This document shows positions 29,168 to 38,154 of a stretch of 64,000 bases of DNA, piece after piece; within the stretch, counting starts at the first letter, position 1, and each line of letters begins with the position of its first letter. The DNA comes from Promicromonospora soli. Lineage in GTDB: Bacteria; Actinomycetota; Actinomycetes; Actinomycetales; Cellulomonadaceae. The translations under genes were made by a program, and so were the position numbers. The notes under the pieces are model-generated. The model searched no databases. It saw only the letters and a program-made list of their open reading frames with translations, and had not been told where the DNA came from. The DNA lies in contig NZ_BNAS01000003.1 in NCBI RefSeq assembly GCF_014653785.1, positions 138,117-202,116 on the forward strand. The letters are read 5' to 3'.

Positions 29168-30334
29168 TCAGTGGTCCAGGCTCTCCAGGATCCGGCCGAC
29201 CGCCTGCTCCAGCAGGGGGCGGGGCATCGCGGCGTTGAGCCGCACGAATCCCTGAGCGGTCTCGCCGCAGAGGCCGCCGTCGATCAGGGCGACGCCCGCG
29301 TGCTGCCGGAAGAACGCGGCCGCGCTGGTGGACCCGTCCGGGAGGTCCAGACCCCGGCAGTCCAGCCAGGTCAGGTAGGTCCCCTCGGGTGCGCGGTAGC
29401 CGATGCCCGTCCCGTCGAGCAGCTCGCCGAGCCGGGTGACGTTGCCGTGCAGGTAGGCGACGACGTCGTCCAGCCAGTCGCGGCCCTCGGTGTACGCGAC
29501 CCGGTTCGCCAGGACGCCCGGCGTCGACGCGCCCTCCTCGAGGCGCTTGCCCACCTCGTTCCAGACCTTCACGTCCGCGTCGTTGGTCAGGACGACCTGT
29601 GCGCACTTGAGGCCGGGCAGGTTCCACGCCTTCGAGGCCGACGTCGCGGTAAGGGTGTGGCCCGCCGTCGTCTCGTTGAGGGATGCGTACGGGACGTGCC
29701 GGTGGCCCGGGTAGACGAGCGGGGCGTGGATCTCGTCCGAGAAGACGCGCCCGCCGTGGCGGTCGACGACCTCCGCGACGGCCAGCATCTCGTCGGGCTC
29801 GAGGACCCGGCCGATCGGGTTGTGCGGGTTGCACAGCACCAGCAGGTCTCCGCCCGCGCGGAACGCGGCGTCGAGCGCGTCGAGGTCGTACGTGTACCGG
29901 CCCCGGGAATCGCGCAGCATCGGGACCTGGATGACCTTCCGGCCCAGCCCGCCCGGCCGCGTCAGGAAGGGCATGTACGCCGGGGTGGGCAGGATGATCG
30001 GCGAACCGGGGCGCGAGAGGTGCGTGATCGCGTGCTCCAGCGCCGTCAGCACGTCGGACACGGGACGCACCCGTGCCGGGTCCACATTCCAGGAGAACCG
30101 GTCCGCGGCGAACGCCGCGTACGCCTCGACCATGCCCGTCACGAGGCCCTGCGGGAGATAGCCGAACATGCTGCGGTCCACGGCGTCGTGCAGCGCCGCG
30201 GCGATCGGGGGCGCGATCGGGAAGTCCATCTCCGCGACCCAGGCCCCGATCTTGTCGGGGAAGGCCGTCCACTTGAGGCTGCCGTTCTCGCGGAGGCGGT
30301 CGGCCGTGAGGGCATCAAAGGCGTGGGCGTTCAC
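29168..30334 (-). CDS. MalY/PatB-type PLP-dependent cystathionine beta-lyase/aminotransferase
   Basis: A 388-residue fold-type I PLP enzyme. FDALTADRLRENGSLKWTAFPDKIGAWVAEMDFPIAPP is the typical PatB start, NPHNPIGRVLEPDEM and SDEIHAPLVYPGHRHVPYAS hold PLP-ring contacts, and TATSASKAWNLPGLKCAQ carries the Schiff-base lysine. Enzymes of this group split cystathionine or cysteine conjugates, giving a thiol, pyruvate and ammonia. The start is uncertain: I use GTG at 30334 because family similarity begins there and TTCAAT lies 6 nt upstream. The frame runs about 115 codons further without similarity, crossing the divergent gene's promoter region. Confidence 0.83.
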   Translation of the reverse strand: MNAHAFDALTADRLRENGSLKWTAFPDKIGAWVAEMDFPIAPPIAAALHDAVDRSMFGYLPQGLVTGMVEAYAAFAADRFSWNVDPARVRPVSDVLTALEHAITHLSRPGSPIILPTPAYMPFLTRPGGLGRKVIQVPMLRDSRGRYTYDLDALDAAFRAGGDLLVLCNPHNPIGRVLEPDEMLAVAEVVDRHGGRVFSDEIHAPLVYPGHRHVPYASLNETTAGHTLTATSASKAWNLPGLKCAQVVLTNDADVKVWNEVGKRLEEGASTPGVLANRVAYTEGRDWLDDVVAYLHGNVTRLGELLDGTGIGYRAPEGTYLTWLDCRGLDLPDGSTSAAAFFRQHAGVALIDGGLCGETAQGFVRLNAAMPRPLLEQAVGRILESLDH

Positions 30335-30482
30335 CGTCGCATTGAACCAGGTGCGCCACGCTTCTCGTTCGGGTGCCCAAGGATGCGCGAGGATGGACGA
30401 GTGATCACCGCTCGCGAGGGTCTTCGCCCCGTGGGTGTTCCTAGCAGCGACATGCGGAAGGCACTGACGTGAGAGGACGACG

Positions 30483-31295
30483 ATGACTCGCACCGGACCC
30501 TGGACCGGATCGGCCTGGTGGGAGCACCTGGCGCGCGTCGTGCCGCTCGCGGGGGAGGTAGCCCGGAGCGAGGTGCAGGCCGCTACCGACGCCGGTCTCG
30601 ACTCCGAGCTGATGACCGACGGATTCGTCACGGAGCTGGTCACGGCGGAGCTCATCGCCCGGGTGCGGGAGGGGGACACGGCGGCGCGGGACGCGATGAT
30701 CGCGCTGGGCGCGGAGCTGGAGGTCGGGCCGCCCGTCGTCGGCGAGGAGGTCGTCAGCGGCTACCTGATCCACGTCCCGTCGCCCGGCGAGCCGCACGAC
30801 GAGATCACCGACACGCTGGGCCCGCGGGTTCGCGCCGCGCTCGACCAGGACCGCGACCACCGCAACGAGCCCGCCGTCGCCGCGTTCCTGGACCGGCTGC
30901 TCCTGGCGGTGCCCGCGCTGCGGCCGCTCGCCGACGAGGAGCGCTACGGGTACCACAACGAGGTGCTGGCCCACCCGTTCCTGGGCGACGTCGTGCAGCG
31001 GGAGGTCGCGCTGCTCACCGGAGGGGCGTCCCTGGAGATGGACGACGAGTGGCCCGAGGAGGACCAGGCCGAGGTGCGCCGGCTGTACACCTCGGCGGCC
31101 CCGGATCCGTCGGCGGAGGTACGGGCCGTGCTCGGCTTCCTCGAGGCCGAGCTCGGGACCGACGCCGACGTGGACAACCTCATCGCCGTGGCGTTCCTCG
31201 AGATGCTGCCCTACGAGGACGAACCAGGCGCCGAGATCGTCGAGATGCTCGGCGCTGGGCTCCGGGCCGTGCTGGACCGGCAGCGCGAGGCCTGA
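30483..31295 (+). CDS. Uncharacterised protein built from two copies of one domain
   Basis: A 270-residue soluble, acidic protein that I do not recognise. It contains an internal duplication. The first half runs from PLAGEVARSEV to LGPRVRAALDQDRD; the second from PFLGDVVQREV to LGAGLRAVLDRQRE. Within each, an acidic helix (LGAELEV / LEAELGT) is followed by a hydrophobic strand-like segment (GYLIHVPSPGEPHDEI / AFLEMLPYEDEPGAEI) and a closing amphipathic helix. No catalytic motif, signal or membrane segment is seen. The ATG has AGAGGA 5 nt upstream. It is divergent from the PatB-type gene; a functional link is not evident. Confidence 0.7.
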   Translation: MTRTGPWTGSAWWEHLARVVPLAGEVARSEVQAATDAGLDSELMTDGFVTELVTAELIARVREGDTAARDAMIALGAELEVGPPVVGEEVVSGYLIHVPSPGEPHDEITDTLGPRVRAALDQDRDHRNEPAVAAFLDRLLLAVPALRPLADEERYGYHNEVLAHPFLGDVVQREVALLTGGASLEMDDEWPEEDQAEVRRLYTSAAPDPSAEVRAVLGFLEAELGTDADVDNLIAVAFLEMLPYEDEPGAEIVEMLGAGLRAVLDRQREA

Positions 31296-31349
31296 GACCC
31301 GGCCCGCGCGGGGGTGCAGGACCGCGCTGTGCAGGAACCGCGGCGAGCT

Positions 31350-31763
31350 TCAGGACAGGTAGCGCGCCTCGAGCGCGGCGAGCTTCGCCTCGGCCTCGCC
31401 GTGGATCTTCTTCTCCAGCACGAACGACATCACCGGGACCACACCGGCGAGCACCATCGTCACCAGGCGACCGAAGCCCCAGCGCATCTTCGACCAGAGG
31501 TCGGCAACCGTGACCAGGTACGCGACGTAGATCCAGCCGTGCGCGAACGGCACCCACGCGATGAACGGCATCACGCCGTCGACGTCGGTCAGCGCGCCCA
31601 GGCCGTACTTGATGCCCAGCTCGACGCAGAGGATCAGCAGCATGACACCGGTCAGGATCGCCATGAAGCGGTAGCGGGCCATGGCGCCGCGGGCCTTGCG
31701 GATGGCGGTGGCGGCTGCCTCGGCGGAGATCTGGGGAGCGGTCTGCGGGGTACTCACAACCAT
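31350..31763 (-). CDS. DUF3817 integral membrane protein
   Basis: A 137-residue membrane protein with the DUF3817 layout: helices near RYRFMAILTGVMLLILCVELGIKY, DGVMPFIAWVPFAHGWIYVAYLVTVADLW and LVTMVLAGVVPVMSFVLEKKI. The AHGWIYVAYL segment is characteristic. The family is common in actinobacteria and unassigned. The ATG at 31763 is used; TATCCT (31771-31766) lies just upstream, so translation from the GTG at 31757 is an alternative. It is divergent from the ABC exporter genes. Confidence 0.85.
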   Translation of the reverse strand: MVVSTPQTAPQISAEAAATAIRKARGAMARYRFMAILTGVMLLILCVELGIKYGLGALTDVDGVMPFIAWVPFAHGWIYVAYLVTVADLWSKMRWGFGRLVTMVLAGVVPVMSFVLEKKIHGEAEAKLAALEARYLS

Positions 31764-31834
31764 TGAGGATATGCCTTTTCCTGGGTGGCTTCTGCCGCCC
31801 GGATAAAGCGTGGATGAATGTCAGTGGTTTTCCG

Positions 31835-31840
31835 TACGGT
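31835..31840 (+). promoter_or_regulatory. -10 box of the ABC exporter operon, leaderless type
   Basis: TACGGT ends 7 nt before the in-frame GTG at 31848, which supports that start over the ATG at 31818 lying upstream of the box. Confidence 0.6.
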
Positions 31841-31847
31841 GTTGGTC

Positions 31848-33659
31848 GTGCGCTCCCTCCCCTTCGCCGATCCCGGCACCCCGCCGCTGCGCGGTCCACT
31901 CACCCTGCTCCTGTGGCTCGCCCGCAAGCAGGTCCGGGTGCTGCTCGTCGCCATGTTCTTCGGCGTCGTCTCGTTCGGGTGCGCCGCCTTCCAGCCGTTC
32001 CTGCTCGGCCGGGTCATCGACAGTGCGAGCGCGTCGGGGCTCGACCGCACCACCTGGATGTGGGCGGGGATCATGCTGGGCCTCGGTGTCATCCTGATCG
32101 CCTCGAACGCGACAGGGCACCGGTGGGACATCGCGGCCTGGATGCATGCCGCGTTCCGCACGTCTCAGCTGGTGACGCGCACCGTGGCCCGGTCGGGGCA
32201 CAACATCACCAAGGAGCTGCCCACCGGCGAGGTGGTGTCGTCCGTCGCGAACGACACCATGCGCATCGGCGAGGTGTTCGGCATCGCCGCGCAGACCATC
32301 GGCAGCATCACCGCTTACGGCATAGTCGTGGTGCTGATGTTCGACCAGTCGCTGACGCTGGGGGTCGTCATAGCGCTCGGCCTGCCCGTCGTCGCCGCGA
32401 TCCTCGCGCTGCTGGTCAAGCCGCTGCAGAAGCGCCAGAAGCGCCAGCGCGACGCGCAGGGGCGGCTCACGACGCTCGGGGCGGACACGGTCTCCGGGCT
32501 GCGGATCCTGCGCGGCATCGGCGGCGAGAAGGTCTTCACGGGGCGGTACCGGACGCAGTCGCAGAAGGTCCGGGAGGCCGGCGTCGAGGTGGCGGGCACG
32601 CAGTCGGTGCTGGACGCCCTGCAGATCCTGCTGCCCGGGCTGTTCATCGCTCTGGTCGTGTACCTCGGCGCGGTGGAGGCCATCGCCGGGCGGATCACCA
32701 CGGGCCAGCTCGTCGCGTTCTACGGGTACGCGTCGTTCCTGTCCTGGCCGGTGCAGATGCTCGTGCAGTCCGTCAACGTCGTGACCCGGGCGCACGTAGC
32801 GGCCGGCAAGGTGGTCAAGGTGCTGCAGGTGGTGCCGGCCAGCGGCGCGGAGCGGTCGACCGCCACGATGCCGCCCGCCGGGGTACCGCTGGTCGACGAG
32901 ACGACGGGCGTCACGCTCCCGCCCGGCCGGGTCGTCGCGCTGGTCAGCGCCGACCCGGACGAGTCGGCGCAGGTAGCGGTCCGGATGGGCCGGTTCGACG
33001 ACGAGGCGGAGACCGGCACACCGGTCACCCTCGGCGGCGTCCGGCTGACCGACCTCGACAAGCAGGAGCTGCGGGACCGGATCGTCGTCGCGGACGCGAC
33101 GCCGGCGCTGTTCTCCGGCCGGCTCGCGGGCGAGCTCGACGTACGAGACACCGCGAACGCCGAGGGGCTGCTCCGCGCCATGCACATTGCCGACGCGCAC
33201 GACGTGCTGGAGTCCCTGCCGGACGGCATCGAGGGCGAGATCCCGGAGAAGGGGCGCTCGCTGTCGGGAGGGCAGCGGCAGCGGGTGGCGCTGGCCCGGG
33301 CGCTCCTCACCGACCCGGAGATCCTGGTGCTGGTCGAACCCACCTCGGCGGTGGACGCCCACACCGAGGCGCGCATCGCGCAGCGGCTCACCGAATGGCG
33401 CCGCGGGCGGACCACGCTGATCGTCACCGCCAGCCCGCTGGTGCTCGACCACGTGGACGACGTGATCTTCCTGGACGACGGGAACGTGGTCACGCACGGG
33501 ACGCACCGCGAGCTGCTGGACCTCTCCACGAACGCCGAGGGCGGGCGCGAGGCCGCCCGCTACCGGCGGGTGGTGGGCCGCTCGCTGGACGAAGACCTTG
33601 ATGCGGAGCTCGACGAGCTGCTGGGCAGCGCCAACGCACAGGAAGGAGGCACGGCATGA
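31848..33659 (+). CDS. ABC exporter half-transporter, degenerate ATPase subunit
   Basis: A 603-residue type IV ABC half-transporter: six-helix membrane domain to about 325 and nucleotide-binding domain from about 345. The signature LSGGQRQR (472-479) is intact. However, the Walker A region reads VALVSADPDESAQ with no GxxGxGK[ST], the Walker B aspartate is replaced by Val496 (LVLVEP, with Glu497 kept), and the switch histidine is missing (VTASPL). Its own ATP site therefore cannot work normally. Its stop overlaps the ATG of the partner gene. With the partner it forms a heterodimer having one consensus ATP site. Substrate (drug, lipid, peptide) unknown. Confidence 0.9.
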   Translation: MRSLPFADPGTPPLRGPLTLLLWLARKQVRVLLVAMFFGVVSFGCAAFQPFLLGRVIDSASASGLDRTTWMWAGIMLGLGVILIASNATGHRWDIAAWMHAAFRTSQLVTRTVARSGHNITKELPTGEVVSSVANDTMRIGEVFGIAAQTIGSITAYGIVVVLMFDQSLTLGVVIALGLPVVAAILALLVKPLQKRQKRQRDAQGRLTTLGADTVSGLRILRGIGGEKVFTGRYRTQSQKVREAGVEVAGTQSVLDALQILLPGLFIALVVYLGAVEAIAGRITTGQLVAFYGYASFLSWPVQMLVQSVNVVTRAHVAAGKVVKVLQVVPASGAERSTATMPPAGVPLVDETTGVTLPPGRVVALVSADPDESAQVAVRMGRFDDEAETGTPVTLGGVRLTDLDKQELRDRIVVADATPALFSGRLAGELDVRDTANAEGLLRAMHIADAHDVLESLPDGIEGEIPEKGRSLSGGQRQRVALARALLTDPEILVLVEPTSAVDAHTEARIAQRLTEWRRGRTTLIVTASPLVLDHVDDVIFLDDGNVVTHGTHRELLDLSTNAEGGREAARYRRVVGRSLDEDLDAELDELLGSANAQEGGTA

Positions 33660-35401
33660 GCACGGAGAAGATCCTGCCGATCGCCGATGCCGCCGAGACG
33701 TGGCGGTACACGCGGAAGATGTTCGGGCGGCACCGGGCGCCCCTGATCGTGATCACGGTGGCGAACACGGTGGCGGCCATGGCCGGTCTGGTCGGACCGT
33801 TCGTGCTGGGCAAGCTCGTCGACGCCGTGACGAAGGGGACCACCCTCGAGGTGGCGCGGAACCTGGTGCTCGCGGCCGTCGCCGCGGTGGTGCTGCAGGC
33901 ACTGATCACCAGGTTCGCGCAGCGCCGTGCCATGGTGTTCGGCGAGACGGTGTTCGCCGACATGCGCGAGGAGTTCGTCGAGACCGTCACGTCCCTCCCG
34001 TTGTCCACGGTGGAGACCGCCGGGACCGGTGACCTCATCGCCCGAACCACCCGCGACGTCGGCCGCATCCAGAACGCAGTGCGCTTCGGCGTGCCGCGGC
34101 TGGTGATCGCGGTGGTGACGCTCGTGCTGACGTCCGTGGTCAGCCTGGTGGTGTCGCCGCTCGTGGCGATCGCCATGTTCGTGGGCGTGCCGGTGCTCGT
34201 CGCGGTATCCCGTTGGTACCTGAAGCGGGCCGCGCCCGCCTATCAGCGGGAGTCCGCGGCATACGCGCGGCTCGACGGCACCGTGACCGAGTCCGTCGAG
34301 GGCGCGCGCACGATCGACGCGCTGAAGATCGGCCGACGTCGCACGACCCGGGGCGACGACGACCTGCACGAGGCGTTCGAGGCCGAGCGCGCGACCCTCA
34401 ACCTGCGGACCGTGCTGTTCCCTGGCGTGGACTTCGCGTTCACGATCGCGCCCATCGCGGTGCTCCTGTGGGGCGGGTTCCTGGCCTCGGAGGGCACCGT
34501 GACCATCGGCATGGTCGCCACGATCGTCGCGTACACCTACCAGCTGCAGGGCCCGGTCTGGGAGCTCATCTTCTGGCTGGACGAGATCCAGGTCGCCGCG
34601 ACGTCCCTGTCCCGCATCATCGGCGTCCGGCTCGTGCCGATGGACCGCGCGGCGGGCGACGCCGTGCCGGGTGACGAGCAGGTGCGCGGCGCAAGCGTGC
34701 GCTACGCGTACCGCGAGGGCACGGACGTGCTGCACGGCATCGACCTGGACCTCAGGGTCGGGGAGCGGCTGGCCATCGTCGGGCCGTCGGGTTCCGGCAA
34801 GTCGACGCTCGGCCGCATGCTGGCCGGCATCCACCCGCCCACGGGCGGCACGGTGAAGGTCGGCGGCGTACCGCTGGTGGACCTGCCGCTGGAGGACCTG
34901 CGCAAGCATGTGGCGCTCGTGACGCAGGAGCACCACGTGTTCGTGGGGTCGCTGGGGGAGAACCTGCGGCTCGCCAAGATCGACGCGGACGACGACGAGC
35001 TGATGGACGCGCTGCGCGCCGTCGACGCGCACGGGTGGGTCGAGGCGCTCGACGACGGTCTCGCCACGGAGGTCGGCTCGGGCGGCTACAAGCTCACGCC
35101 GGCGCAGGCGCAGCAGATCGCGCTCGCCCGGCTGGTGCTGCTCGACCCGCACACGCTCGTGCTCGACGAGGCGACGTCGCTGCTGGACCCGCGGGCGGCC
35201 CGGCATCTGGAGCGTTCGCTCAACGCGGTGCTCGACGGGCGGACGGTGGTGGCCATCGCCCACCGCCTGCACACCGCGCACGATGCCGACCGGGTGGCCG
35301 TGCTCGACGGCGGCCGCATCACCGAGATCGGTCCGCACGACGAGCTGGTCGCGGCGGGCGGCGACTACGCGAAGCTCTGGCACAGCTGGCAGCACGAGTA
35401 G
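33656..35401 (+). CDS. ABC exporter half-transporter, catalytic subunit
   Basis: A 581-residue partner of the preceding subunit, overlapping it by 4 bp (ATGA). Membrane domain to about 325; nucleotide-binding domain from about 340. Walker A GPSGSGKST (376-384), Walker B LVLDEA (Asp504, Glu505) and switch His536 are intact, but the signature is LTPAQ (480-484) instead of LSGGQ. The defects are thus complementary to those of the first subunit: partner signature plus this Walker A/B make the functional site, while the opposite site is degenerate on both faces. This matches heterodimeric exporters with one non-hydrolytic site. Confidence 0.92.
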   Translation: MSTEKILPIADAAETWRYTRKMFGRHRAPLIVITVANTVAAMAGLVGPFVLGKLVDAVTKGTTLEVARNLVLAAVAAVVLQALITRFAQRRAMVFGETVFADMREEFVETVTSLPLSTVETAGTGDLIARTTRDVGRIQNAVRFGVPRLVIAVVTLVLTSVVSLVVSPLVAIAMFVGVPVLVAVSRWYLKRAAPAYQRESAAYARLDGTVTESVEGARTIDALKIGRRRTTRGDDDLHEAFEAERATLNLRTVLFPGVDFAFTIAPIAVLLWGGFLASEGTVTIGMVATIVAYTYQLQGPVWELIFWLDEIQVAATSLSRIIGVRLVPMDRAAGDAVPGDEQVRGASVRYAYREGTDVLHGIDLDLRVGERLAIVGPSGSGKSTLGRMLAGIHPPTGGTVKVGGVPLVDLPLEDLRKHVALVTQEHHVFVGSLGENLRLAKIDADDDELMDALRAVDAHGWVEALDDGLATEVGSGGYKLTPAQAQQIALARLVLLDPHTLVLDEATSLLDPRAARHLERSLNAVLDGRTVVAIAHRLHTAHDADRVAVLDGGRITEIGPHDELVAAGGDYAKLWHSWQHE

Positions 35402-35422
35402 TCGGGCGCGGACGCTCCTGAT

Positions 35423-35492
35423 CTTGGTTCAGCAGGCTCCAGGGTGCCGGAATGAGTCGAGTTGTGGCTCTGCCCAGCCTGCTGAACCCAAG
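35423..35492. repeat. Long-stem inverted repeat between ABC exporter and iclR genes
   Basis: CTTGGTTCAGCAGGCT (35423-35438) pairs with AGCCTGCTGAACCCAAG (35476-35492) apart from one extra base, with a 37-nt loop. The right arm ends at the iclR stop codon. Probably a bidirectional terminator. Confidence 0.75.
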
Positions 35493-36338
35493 TCAGCCCG
35501 GGGCCGGTCGCCAGCCCAGGCCCGCCGAGATCCGGGCGGCGGCGTCGTGCACTATCGGCGCCAGCGTCTCGAGCCGTTCGGGCGGCATGTAGGGGCGGGT
35601 CGCCGTGACGCTGATGGCCGCGACGATCGAGCCCGACGTGTCGCGTACCGGTGCCGCGACACAGAGGATGCCCGGCTCGTTCTCCTCCAGGTCGAAGGCC
35701 ACCCCGCGGCCAGCCGATAGCCGCATGACCTGCGCGAACGCCTCGACGGTGAGCACGTCGTGGTCCAGGCCGTGTCCGGCGCCCGCGGGCCGCTCGGCGA
35801 GGAACTGCTCGCTCCAGCGCCCCGGACTGTCCAGGAGCAGCGCCTTGCCGATCCCGGTACGCGTCAGGGGCATGCGGTGCCCGATCTGCGAGCGCATGAC
35901 CGCCCCCCGCGTGCCCGGGATCTTGTCGAGGTAGAGCACCTGCCCGCGGTCCTCGATGGCGAGGTGGACCGTGTCGTGCACCCGCTCCGCGAGCGCGCGC
36001 AACACGGGTGCGGCCACCCCCGTCACGGGGTTCTCCTGCAGCGCCTGGTAGCCGAGCTCGATCAGAGCGGGACCGAGCGCGTAGGCGCCGTCGTCGAGCT
36101 GGCGGAGGTAGCCCGTGGCGAGGAGCAGCTGCAGCAGGCGGTGCGTGGTGCTGCGGCCGACCCCGGTCTCCTCCGCGATCTCCCGCAGCCGGGTCCTGCC
36201 GCGGGCCACTGCGTTGACGACGGCGATGCCGCGGGCGAGCGTCTGGGTGCCCGGCGGAGCGGTAGCGATCTCGTCGCGGGTACGCGGGCCGGGAACGTCG
36301 CGGACGGATGGCGCGGGCGCGCCGGAAGAGCCGGTCAT
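35493..36338 (-). CDS. IclR-family regulator of the galactonate cluster
   Basis: A 281-residue IclR protein: winged helix at about 30-90 (TLARGIAVVNAVARGRTRLREIAEETGVGRSTTHRLLQLL) and effector-binding domain from about 105 (VLYLDKIPGTRGAVMRSQIGHRMPLTRTGIGKALL, GILCVAAPVRDTSGSIVAAISV). It is divergent from dgoK-dgoA-dgoD and is the obvious local regulator, with galactonate or its dehydration product as likely effector (inference). The ATG follows TACGGT (36350-36345) at 6 nt, so the transcript is probably leaderless; a short palindrome sits directly upstream of that -10. Confidence 0.9.
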   Translation of the reverse strand: MTGSSGAPAPSVRDVPGPRTRDEIATAPPGTQTLARGIAVVNAVARGRTRLREIAEETGVGRSTTHRLLQLLLATGYLRQLDDGAYALGPALIELGYQALQENPVTGVAAPVLRALAERVHDTVHLAIEDRGQVLYLDKIPGTRGAVMRSQIGHRMPLTRTGIGKALLLDSPGRWSEQFLAERPAGAGHGLDHDVLTVEAFAQVMRLSAGRGVAFDLEENEPGILCVAAPVRDTSGSIVAAISVTATRPYMPPERLETLAPIVHDAAARISAGLGWRPAPG

Positions 36339-36344
36339 CGGATC

Positions 36345-36400
36345 ACCGTATCCCGATAATAGGGACGGGGTTCACATAGTCGGGACGATCGACCTACCGT
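36345..36400. promoter_or_regulatory. Divergent iclR/dgoK promoter region with operator palindrome
   Basis: Minus strand: TACGGT (36350-36345) serves iclR at 6 nt. Plus strand: TTCACA (36371-36376), 18-bp spacer, TACCGT (36395-36400), then 7 nt to the dgoK ATG. Between them TCCCGATAATAGGGA (36351-36365) is palindromic in 6 of 7 base pairs and abuts the iclR -10. A further inverted half-site TCGGGA is at 36380-36385. Size and form fit an IclR operator. Confidence 0.65.
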
Positions 36401-36407
36401 CCGGAAC

Positions 36408-37457
36408 ATGGCTGACGACGGACCGAGGCGCGACGCCGCGCTGGTCGCACTCGACTGGGGGACCACGACGTTCCGCGCCTGGCTCCTTGACGGCACGGGT
36501 TCGGTGCTCGGCAGTCTTCGGACGGCCGACGGCGCCCTCACGATCTCCGAGCGATCCGACTCGGCCCGCGCGCGAGCCGTCGCGTTCGAGGACACGTTCG
36601 CGCGGCTGTGCCGGCCCTGGCTCGAGGAGCACTCCGGGGTGCCCGTGCTGTGCGCGGGGATGGCGGGGTCGAACCACGGCTGGGCCGAAGCTGGCTACCT
36701 CGACGTCCCGGCGGAGCTCGGTGACCTGGCGGATCACCTGACGGTCGTGCCCGCCGGGAAGTCCGTGGTTCACCTGGTCCCGGGCCTGCGGGTCGACCGG
36801 CCCGACCCGGACGTGATGCGGGGCGAGGAGGTACAGCTCGTCGGGGCCCTGGCCGAAGCCGCGGACCGCCCGGCGACGGTGGTCCTCCCCGGTACGCACT
36901 CCAAATGGGTGCGCCTCGACGGCGCCCGCGTCACGGGCTTCGCCACCGCCATGACCGGCGAGCTCTACGGCCTGCTGATACGGGAGAGCATCCTCGCGCG
37001 GCTCGCGACGGGGGAGCCGGGAACCGAGATCACCGAAGCGTTCACCCGTGGGCTCGACGCCGAGGACGCGCGCGGCGACGGGCGCGGGCTGGCCGCCCTG
37101 CTCTTCACGGCGCGGCCGCTCGTACTCGCCGGCCGGCTCGACCCCACCGAGGTCGCCGACTATGTCTCCGGCCTCCTGATCGGATCCGAGGTGCGGCACA
37201 TGCTGCGCGGCACCCCGGCCGGCATCGTCGCGCTGTGCGGGCCCCCGGCGACCGAGCACCGCTACCGCTTGGCGCTGGAGCGGGGCGGGGCGTCCGTCCG
37301 CACCGTCGGAGAGGACGCCGCGGCCCGCGGGCTGTGGGGCATCGCGCTCGACGCCGGCCTGGCCGTACGCACTCCGACGACGTCGGCAGGCAACCCCGCA
37401 AGCGCACCCGCGAGCACCCCACCAGCCACCCCGACAAGGAAGGACCAGCTCACATGA
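36408..37457 (+). CDS. dgoK: 2-dehydro-3-deoxygalactonokinase
   Basis: A 349-residue sugar-acid kinase of the DgoK family. It phosphorylates 2-dehydro-3-deoxy-D-galactonate at C6 with ATP in the De Ley-Doudoroff pathway. The phosphate-binding motif [18 protein letters not shown] is at 11-28; [11 protein letters not shown] and [11 protein letters not shown] are characteristic of the family. The C-terminus is a Thr/Ala/Pro-rich tail. The stop overlaps the dgoA ATG (ATGA). The start is supported by a leaderless-type promoter. Confidence 0.92.
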   Translation: MADDGPRRDAALVALDWGTTTFRAWLLDGTGSVLGSLRTADGALTISERSDSARARAVAFEDTFARLCRPWLEEHSGVPVLCAGMAGSNHGWAEAGYLDVPAELGDLADHLTVVPAGKSVVHLVPGLRVDRPDPDVMRGEEVQLVGALAEAADRPATVVLPGTHSKWVRLDGARVTGFATAMTGELYGLLIRESILARLATGEPGTEITEAFTRGLDAEDARGDGRGLAALLFTARPLVLAGRLDPTEVADYVSGLLIGSEVRHMLRGTPAGIVALCGPPATEHRYRLALERGGASVRTVGEDAAARGLWGIALDAGLAVRTPTTSAGNPASAPASTPPATPTRKDQLT

Positions 37458-38068
37458 CCTCCCAGCCCACCGGCCTCGTGGCCATCCTGCGCGGCGTGAC
37501 GCCCGACGAGGCGGTCGCCGTGGCGGAGGCGATCTTCGACGCGGGATTCGACGCCGTCGAGGTGCCGTACAACTCCCCGGACCCGCTGGAGTCGATCCGC
37601 CGGATCCGGGCGGCCGGCCCGGCCGACCGCCGCGTCGGGGCCGGCACGGTGCTCAGCCCGGACGACGTCCGCCGGGCCGCCGACGCCGGGGCCTCCCTCA
37701 TCGTCTCGCCGAACACCCGGCCCGACGTCGTCGCGGAGACCGTCCGGCTCGGCCTCGAGAGCTACCCCGGCGCGGCGACGCCGACCGAGGCGTTCACCGC
37801 GCTGGACGCGGGGGCGCGCGCCATCAAGCTCTTCCCCAGCTCGGCGGTCGGCATCGACGGCATGCGCGCCTGGGCGAGCGTCCTGCCGGCAGGCACCGCG
37901 CTCGTACCCGTCGGCGGCGTCGCCGCGGGGAACCTTGCCGACTGGGCGCACGCGGGCGCGGCCGGCGCCGGCCTCGGCACCTCCCTCTACGGCCCGGGCG
38001 ATACGCCGGACGTGGTCGGCACGCGGGCGGCCGAGATCGTCCGGATCTGGTCCGCAGCCACCGCCTAG
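37454..38068 (+). CDS. dgoA: 2-dehydro-3-deoxy-6-phosphogalactonate aldolase
   Basis: A 204-residue class I aldolase of the KDPG/KDPGal family. It cleaves 2-dehydro-3-deoxy-6-phosphogalactonate to pyruvate and glyceraldehyde 3-phosphate. [13 protein letters not shown] at the start, [18 protein letters not shown], and the Schiff-base Lys125 in [11 protein letters not shown] are the expected motifs; the LRGV and EVPYNSP forms fit KDPGal rather than KDPG enzymes. It begins within the dgoK stop codon. Confidence 0.93.
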   Translation: MTSQPTGLVAILRGVTPDEAVAVAEAIFDAGFDAVEVPYNSPDPLESIRRIRAAGPADRRVGAGTVLSPDDVRRAADAGASLIVSPNTRPDVVAETVRLGLESYPGAATPTEAFTALDAGARAIKLFPSSAVGIDGMRAWASVLPAGTALVPVGGVAAGNLADWAHAGAAGAGLGTSLYGPGDTPDVVGTRAAEIVRIWSAATA

Positions 38069-38154
38069 CCCCGCCGTCCGGACTCGAACAGCACCCGCAG
38101 CCGGACCTTCGCAGCAGAACCGACAACACAAGCAAAGAAGCTGAAAGGCACGCC

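Noticed and set aside
31303-31312. CCCGCGCGGG palindrome after the duplicated-domain gene as a terminator
   Set aside because: Only a 5-bp-arm, loopless GC palindrome with no T-run; such sequences are common by chance at this GC content.
31818-31847. ATG at 31818 as start of the first ABC subunit
   Set aside because: TACGGT at 31835-31840 is 7 nt before an in-frame GTG at 31848 and there is no good ribosome-binding site before 31818. The ATG cannot be excluded fully.
36355-36360. GATAAT as the dgoK -10
   Set aside because: It would give a leader of about 40 nt without a ribosome-binding site. TTCACA-N18-TACCGT placed 7 nt before the ATG fits better, and GATAAT is part of the operator palindrome.
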